Below, piece by piece: positions 57,984 through 64,000 of a DNA stretch of 64,000 nucleotides. A model generated the notes under the pieces. That model saw only the letters and a program-made list of their open reading frames with translations. It was not told the origin of the DNA and ran no database searches. A program made the position numbers and the translations under genes. Position 1 is the stretch's first letter. Each line of letters begins with the position of its first letter. The stretch is from Tubulanus polymorphus (taxonomy: Eukaryota; Nemertea; Palaeonemertea; Tubulaniformes; Tubulanidae), in contig NC_134027.1 in the NCBI RefSeq assembly GCF_964204645.1, forward strand, positions 22,308,485 to 22,372,484, written 5' to 3'.

Positions 57984-58934
57984 CTATCTGACTGATTTTC
58001 TACAGCGGATTTTCATACAGAAATATTCGCGAATTTCTCGTCCCAGTAGAAGATATATGTAGAAATTTACCGCATAGTTACCGACTTGAAACTGGACAAA
58101 TATGTCATATAGAAATTCTCCCTGTTCCGGTGAGATGGGTAACAATGAAGTGATAGCGGACGGAAGTAGGAATATTGCAAATGCGAGTGAAACTGTTATA
58201 AGCATTATTGTTATACGTTTTGATTTTGTAGTTTTCTGATCAGACGAAACTATTTTTGAACCTCTAAATAACTCAACTATTATAACCGAATTTGATGTGA
58301 TAATGAAAGTTAAAGGCACCACATAAACATGTACGACGAATACTATGAAATATGTGATTTGATCACTTAGCTTATAGAAACATCCAAAGAACTGGTCAGC
58401 AAAATGGATCGACAAACCAGGTGTGAGAGATAGAACCAGTACATTCACTGCAGTAATTATTAATGTAGCAAATCTAGCGAATCTCGGTGTACATATCAAA
58501 CGAGATGTGAACGGGAAGAGCACAACTGCCGCACGTTCTTGAGATATTGCTACTATCAACCACGAACTATTGCAGGCTGCAAGCGCCATAAGAAATTCAT
58601 ATATTTGACAACTGATCACTGAATCTATGATAAATATTGGGCCAGTGTCTAGACGATAGAGAACAAACTGTAAAACAGGCATCAGTGCAACATTGATACA
58701 GTATATGGAATCACTGACTGACAGAACGATCAGATAGTTAGCGTAAGATAAACTGCGGAATCTACGACTTATCATTATCAGGAAAGTAGCTGAGTTCCCA
58801 AACGCTCCAAACAGGAACAAAGTAGGCAGAATGACCACTGACACAGTACGATAAATTCCAGACCTGTTCACCACAGACATGAGCACGATGTAACTGTTAT
58901 AAGTTCTGCCGATTTGCGTCTGAGTAGAATTCAT
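57984..58934 (-). CDS. Rhodopsin-class GPCR, 316 aa, intronless (second copy)
   Basis: Full-length paralogue of the receptor at 3491-4441, of identical length and sharing most residues, including MNSTQ at the start. It keeps GAFGNSA in TM1, SVSD in TM2, C109 at the TM3 disulfide site, E-R-A (133-135) for DRY, FLLPSAIT in TM6, and NYAVNFYIYLLLGREIREYF in TM7. Differences are spread over the protein and concentrated in extracellular and TM2-TM4 parts, while the frame is intact, which suggests both copies are functional. It lies between the two arms of the large inverted duplication, about 54 kb from its paralogue. Ligand unknown. Confidence 0.88.
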   Translation of the reverse strand: MNSTQTQIGRTYNSYIVLMSVVNRSGIYRTVSVVILPTLFLFGAFGNSATFLIMISRRFRSLSYANYLIVLSVSDSIYCINVALMPVLQFVLYRLDTGPIFIIDSVISCQIYEFLMALAACNSSWLIVAISQERAAVVLFPFTSRLICTPRFARFATLIITAVNVLVLSLTPGLSIHFADQFFGCFYKLSDQITYFIVFVVHVYVVPLTFIITSNSVIIVELFRGSKIVSSDQKTTKSKRITIMLITVSLAFAIFLLPSAITSLLPISPEQGEFLYDIFVQFQVGNYAVNFYIYLLLGREIREYFCMKIRCRKSVR

Positions 58935-59014
58935 GATTCATGAGGTACAAATCAGAATGTACTGATTGTCTGAGAGTTTACTGCACCGAGCGTGTCTTCT
59001 CGCGTATTGGAAAA

Positions 59015-61333
59015 CGAATCAACAATTCAACACGTAACTACAATTAATTTGTTAGATTTATTATTTGCAGCGAATGAAGATGATCCATTGCAATTTACTC
59101 AATTTATGAAAATCTATATCGTGCGAAATATGAATATAACTACGTAAATTGAATATAACCATTCATTACACAAGAATTCATTGTAAATGGTGAAATGTGT
59201 TTTAGTAAAACATTTGAACAGGTCGCAAAATGTACGGTCCTTTACAGAGAATATGCATGAGGAAAAAATAGGCGGCATCAGGTCATTATCTAATCACGGT
59301 AAATACACGGGCCAGTACCTAGCAGTTCTCAAAGGCAGTTGTTTCTGAGTTCAATTGTTACGTACCTGTTTGGGGGGGGGGGGGGTTCTCAATATTTGGT
59401 AAAAATAAACAGTACGGGGGAGCGGGATTGAGGAAAAAGCCTTGTGGTCAGTCTAAACCCTTTTTGGTTAATTCTATTTCAAAAATGCGTTTCTCTTGGC
59501 TAGGTCGATGTGGAGTTTGTCTGCTTCAAGTCATTCCAACTGATGATATCGGTTCGTCAACAGCCGAAATGTTGTGGTCGTGTTTTTAATAAATTTTGTC
59601 GATAGAAATTCGATTGTGGGGCTCCATCCATTTACAGTTGAAACGGATTGGTGTAGTTAATAAAATGTGTTTCTTCTTCACCGCACGGTTCCACTCAGTA
59701 ACTAAACCATCTCGCCAAAATGGGGAATCCGGAAACGACAATATTATCAGGTGATCGATTGAAGGGTTAACTTCAAGGCATCCGGTCGTCTCTATATTTG
59801 TAGTTGGGCCATTGAGGTTTGGGCATCTCATCAACTTTGTAGAGTCAATAGTTTAATGTGTATATGGGTAGTGTGCGAACGATAGCGCACACAAGATAAT
59901 ATACCAAGAAATAATAAATTTTCTCTGATGTCCCAAGGACGCTTCCGTACGTATGTGACGACTAGAAAGACAAGTGCCTGAGGCTCAATCTAATGTACAT
60001 GTTGTGAAGATGCCAAATAGTTTATCTTGTATAGATAATAAATTGTCTTGTTAAGATTTGTAAATACAAACTTTTTCTGTGCGTTGTTCATGCTTTTTCG
60101 ATTTCGAATAAGAGCTTTTGTAGATTCAACGTCGACGTATGGAGCCTATACACATTCTGTAGTGAAAAGAAAGGTGGCTGATAAGGGCCGTGAAAATATT
60201 TCCTGACAAAAAAAATGAAATCGTCATAAAAATTTCCGTAGAAAAATATTCGTGAGTGAAAATAATTTCGTCATAAGAATTAAATTTCGATCGAAAAACA
60301 CGAGACATTTTTTAGTGAATAAGTCAACAGAGGCAGGTGCAGTATATTGGCATGCTAGAATGGATTTCCCCCCGGTTTGCCTTCTCTATGAGGTGGGGCG
60401 CATATTGAACATTAGAACTGTATTTTCGGCTTTTGCAGATTTCAAGTCTTTTTTTTTGATTGACCCCTCGGTTCGTCTCCCAGGCAGTCTAGAGTAATTC
60501 GTATATGTTTTTGAATGCTATAGAATGATTTGTACAGGCTTGGAAAGGCTTTATGGATGATAATATTGTATTGATAACTGCCCGGGTTTTACAGCGTTCC
60601 TTGTAAAAATGAATGTATTCGTCTAGCGAAGCTTGAATATGGATTATATATCATTATAGCCAGCCAGCAGGTCGCAGTTCGTCAGCATTCTCATCGAAAT
60701 ATGAAGAATATATTGTCACCGTGACACCTTCTGTAGGCTATCCAAGGAAAACCATTGTTTTTTGAAAATACTTCTCATGATCCTATAAGAAAATCGAAAA
60801 AAAGGAAAAGTTAGTTGAACAATCGAGTTGGTGTTGTCATCTATCCATTTTGTCGTTGATAAAGTAACGGAGGATATTTCATCCGACAGCTAAGGTTTTA
60901 CGTTGATTTCAATGATAAAACGTTTCATTGTTGCAATAGATGACTCTCGGATTTTATTGACTCAATACAGAATTAATTGAACTAAAACAGGAAACGGGGA
61001 AGACTATATAGCGATTAAGAGTAAAAACACATTGCCGTTTGCTTAATTAAAAAGCCATTAGCAATCCGACTTTTCCGTGGCTAGAAATCTAGTAGATGCA
61101 ATCTGATGCGTATTTGTAAACAAAATAACCAATGAAGTTTCAAATGATTTACATTGATTTGTATTTGTGGAGCCACCCCATTCTTGCTCCACTGACTGAA
61201 TACAAAATGGTGTCTCAGCATCGGATCGGAGCTGTTGGACTTTGATTAGAATCCTCGAACTCATACAGGGTGTCTCAGCAAATGTGTTACCCAACTTTAA
61301 GAATTAATCATTTAGGGCTTGGGCATGCATGAC
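59015..61333 (-). repeat. Right arm of the large inverted duplication
   Basis: Carries the landmarks of 49106-51665 in reverse: CAATTCAACACGTAACTA (59032), ATGAAGATGATCC (59073), the poly-G run (59373-59386), the ATTGAAGGGTTAACTTCAAG stretch (59757), GGATTTCCCCCCGGTTTGCC (60363) and AAATGTGTTACCC (61280). Small indels separate the arms. It ends at GCATGCATGAC, where the 5' flank of GPCR copy B begins. Confidence 0.88.
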
Positions 61334-61728
61334 TGGATGCAGAATTAGATTAAACCCAAGCAACATGGAAGTAAAGTGAATTCAGAGACAAATTGAACCC
61401 GTGAATACATAGTAAAATCATTGACTAAACTTATACAACTGTGGAACTTGCTCACAATCTATATGAAATTGATAACATCATATCCTATCGAACCGGATTT
61501 AGAATTTCTTCATGTGAAATTCGCTATGCTTTTTGGCAAGATTCTAAAATGCAGCCCCTATCAATTGAAACGCCATTATCTCAGGGCTCAACAAACTCTG
61601 AAATAGAGGATCATTCTGGAAGTATATATTGCATACGCTTTCTCTTGTACTAGTATATAATTTTCAACACTCTATAATCAAATTCTTTTCGAGTATCATA
61701 GACGTGTTCCAGCATCGCGCACTCGTCA

Positions 61729-62712
61729 GTGATGTTAAACGCTTCAGTTGTGCTGAAATGTTTCCCCCGCGATCGCGTCATTTGGAATATTATCGCAGTA
61801 ACTGTCATAGGACCGATTGGTTGGTTTGGTCTTGTTTCCAACTCAGTTACTATAATCGTGCTTTATCGGCTGCATAAAAGGAATAGCCTCGCGACTTCGC
61901 ATTTTGTCTTGTTGTTACTGGCCATTTTTGACATTGTCTGTTGCATCGCCGCCATTATTTACAACCATTTCGTTTGGGTTTTGAAGCTTATTCGCCACGG
62001 AAAGACCGGACTGTATTTAGACGTGGGTTTGGGAGCCCCTGAGCTTTATATAGCGGGTAACGTAATCTCAAAATGGGGTTCTTACGTTAGGAACGGCCTG
62101 ACGCTTTTAGTGACGTTAGATCGAGCATTTAACATTTGTTTTCCGCTCAAAGCTAAACGATATTGGAAGTTAAAACATTGTTATATACTTTCTGCGGTTT
62201 GTGTAATCATGTGGACTGGCTTGATTTCTTACCGCGCGCAGGATCGAATTATTGCGTACGTCAACACGACATGTACTTACGGCTTGTCTATCCGCGATGC
62301 AAAAATAGTTTCCAGTGCCCCCACGTATTCGTATTTGTTAGAAAACATATCCACGACGTATTTACCGTTCGCTCTTATCCCACTACTGAATACGATTATG
62401 ATAATTCAACTACGAATTCACGCTAAAAATAGGAAACAACTGATCGGCGCCGACTCGACTAAACAAACTAAACAAGAGGGAACCGGCAACAAAATGGTAT
62501 TTGTTGCATCCGCCTTATTCATGGTGTCTGTTTTTCCAGAAATGGCATTCAATATTCTGATCAGATACTTTTCATGGGCTGTCATCTGGCCGGTTTTACT
62601 TTTGAATGAAATTTTTCAAGCCCTAAATTCGTCTGTGAACGGTATATTTTATTATGTGTACAGTAAAAACTTTCAACAAGAAATGAAGTCGTTGCGCTAT
62701 CGAAGTACATAG
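61729..62712 (+). CDS. Rhodopsin-class GPCR, 327 aa, intronless (copy B)
   Basis: Same length and motifs as copy A at 47694-48677: N38 in TM1, D68 in TM2, D-R-A in TM3, P270 in TM6 and LNSSVNGIFYYVYS in TM7. About a dozen substitutions differ, for example S-L for S-T at about 52-53, H for Y at about 58, and L-D for F-D before R132. The frame is fully intact. The duplicated block runs from about 61333 through 3' flank to about 63160 and equals 47240-49140, in the same orientation, although the arms between them are inverted. The 3' flank again has TTATTTGCTATTTTGCAG. Confidence 0.92.
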   Translation: MMLNASVVLKCFPRDRVIWNIIAVTVIGPIGWFGLVSNSVTIIVLYRLHKRNSLATSHFVLLLLAIFDIVCCIAAIIYNHFVWVLKLIRHGKTGLYLDVGLGAPELYIAGNVISKWGSYVRNGLTLLVTLDRAFNICFPLKAKRYWKLKHCYILSAVCVIMWTGLISYRAQDRIIAYVNTTCTYGLSIRDAKIVSSAPTYSYLLENISTTYLPFALIPLLNTIMIIQLRIHAKNRKQLIGADSTKQTKQEGTGNKMVFVASALFMVSVFPEMAFNILIRYFSWAVIWPVLLLNEIFQALNSSVNGIFYYVYSKNFQQEMKSLRYRST

Positions 62713-63429
62713 TTTGATGTTCATTAGGGTTATTTGCTATTTTGCAGAAAACCCCTCTGCAATATTCATGATTATTCTTTACTACGGTACTATGCATCTT
62801 CTAATCTTTAAAAGTCTCCGAGGAACCAATTTCAACAATAATGGTCGATCGCCAGGATGAAATGAACTTCACAAGAACTAATTATAGTTGCAATGTTAAG
62901 AAACTGATTTTATTGAAACCTTCACTAGAGGGCGGCATACCACAAACACCATTAGCTAACACTACAGATAGCTCAATAAAAAATAAACAGGGTGTCCCAA
63001 AAACGTGTTACCGTAGGTTTAAGATTAGTTGTTCATTATTGTTGAACAAAAAAATTGGGAGGTAAGGGGTAAGGGGTAAGGGGGTATGACCTGGGTGTTC
63101 GCTCGAGGATGAAATTTTGAAATGCAAAAGAGTCATGCACGGCTAAGCCCTAAATAATTAGGGTTTTCCGTTACATCACAGAAAACCCTATTGATATTCG
63201 CGTGTTTATTATTATTATTTGACAATTGACGTCAAAACCGCAAAGGCTTTCTTACCTAAGGGCGCTTTCCGATACAATCAGTTTTATTTAATTTAGCTCA
63301 CTTCGATCTACAGATACTGCTTAGGTATTTTGATGAATCAACGTTACAATAGCACTGTAAACATCGAAAATTGAGCCCCATTCATTGAGGCGACATGTTT
63401 TTTAGAGTCGTCATCCCGAAATCATCCGC

Positions 63430-64000
63430 CGGCTGGCCCTCACTTCGATTATCAATTCAAGTGTAAATAAACAAATTTATTGCCGCAAGCCTTCACATTC
63501 AGTTGCGGTCTTCGAGCAGTAATCTTAACAATTACCCATTTTTTTCATCGGTACACTTTACCGATCACCATGATATTAACTACTCTGAATATTATAAATA
63601 TTATAAGCACTATTGAGCTGTAAAGATCGATAATCAACGTGTGTCTTTACGTCGTCGTTCCGCGGATCTGCTGCGAGTTTTCCTCGCCATAAGAATCAAA
63701 TCAAGTACAAATAAATTTATTACTCCCAGTGATTTGCCTGTGGGCTTCAAACAGTTAGTTTTACAATATTCTATTTCCCTATACAAAATTTACCGGATAT
63801 TTACTAAGGTAAATCATTTAAGTCCCGGCGAGTCGTGGGCCTAAACTAAACGACCAAACTAAACAGGCCGAACAGATACAGCAGAGAAAAGCTGTAGTGT
63901 TGACGTTGTATCAAAATAAATGAATTTATTACTACAGTGATTTGGCCCCGGGCGTCAAACATGCATCAGTATTCTACTTTTCCTACCGTACACACCGAGC
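63430..64000 (+). repeat. Degenerate tandem repeat of about 220-250 bp
   Basis: AAATAAACAAATTTATTGCC...CCTTCA (about 63464), AAATAAATTTATTACTCCCAGTGATTTG...GGGCTTCAAAC (about 63710) and AAATGAATTTATTACTACAGTGATTTGG...GGGCGTCAAAC (about 63919) are successive diverged units. No gene is supported. Confidence 0.45.

Overview
This is eukaryotic nuclear DNA from an animal, most likely a marine invertebrate; a lophotrochozoan (mollusc, brachiopod or annelid type) fits best, but the phylum is inferred. The reasons are GT-AG introns, a nuclear tRNA-Val(AAC) with an internal promoter, rhodopsin-class GPCR families, PAN/apple-domain secreted proteins, and dense decayed LINE, BEL/Pao, Penelope-like and MITE-type repeats. 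No operon, CRISPR array, phage or bacterial gene was seen.

Layout. 1-5 kb: a PAN/apple-like secreted protein exon (-), a foldback repeat with tRNA-like ends, an intact 316-aa GPCR (-) and a fragment of a sister GPCR. 5-17 kb: a repeat block present at 5.4-6.3 kb and inverted at 15.6-16.8 kb. Between the copies lie decayed LINE endonuclease and reverse-transcriptase pieces, a 1.75-kb thymine-poor minisatellite and a LINE 3' end. 18.5-22.3 kb: three tandem units of about 1.29 kb, each with one tRNA-Val(AAC) gene. 22.8-32.6 kb: a secreted serine beta-lactamase-like protein (-) whose probable signal-peptide exon lies 6.5 kb upstream, with several palindromic repeats in the intron. 34-35 kb: a GPCR broken by one frameshift (-). 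36.7-37.7 kb: a long inverted repeat followed by a GCTGTT hexamer microsatellite. 38-45.4 kb: exons of a second PAN gene (-) whose long intron holds an intact 373-aa GPCR and a decayed sister on the opposite strand.

47-63 kb is a rearranged duplication. Two nearly identical 327-aa GPCR genes (+) lie 14 kb apart. Between them are two inverted arms of about 2.3-2.5 kb surrounding a second 316-aa GPCR (-), BEL/Pao integrase debris, two TA microsatellites, and a PAN pseudogene split by a 2.3-kb inverted-repeat DNA element. Remnants of further GPCR copies (a 3' flank at 47.1 kb, a 5' flank at 55.1-55.7 kb) show repeated gain and loss.

The theme is a chemosensory- or peptide-type GPCR neighbourhood evolving by tandem and inverted duplication, beside secreted proteins. 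The most novel object is the 2310-bp element at 52566-54875. It has TA target duplication, CACTCTTAGAACAAA ends, many GGTTCTT subterminal repeats, and an apparently complete three-exon gene of 97 codons that resembles no transposase I know. All calls are by eye; no similarity search was run.
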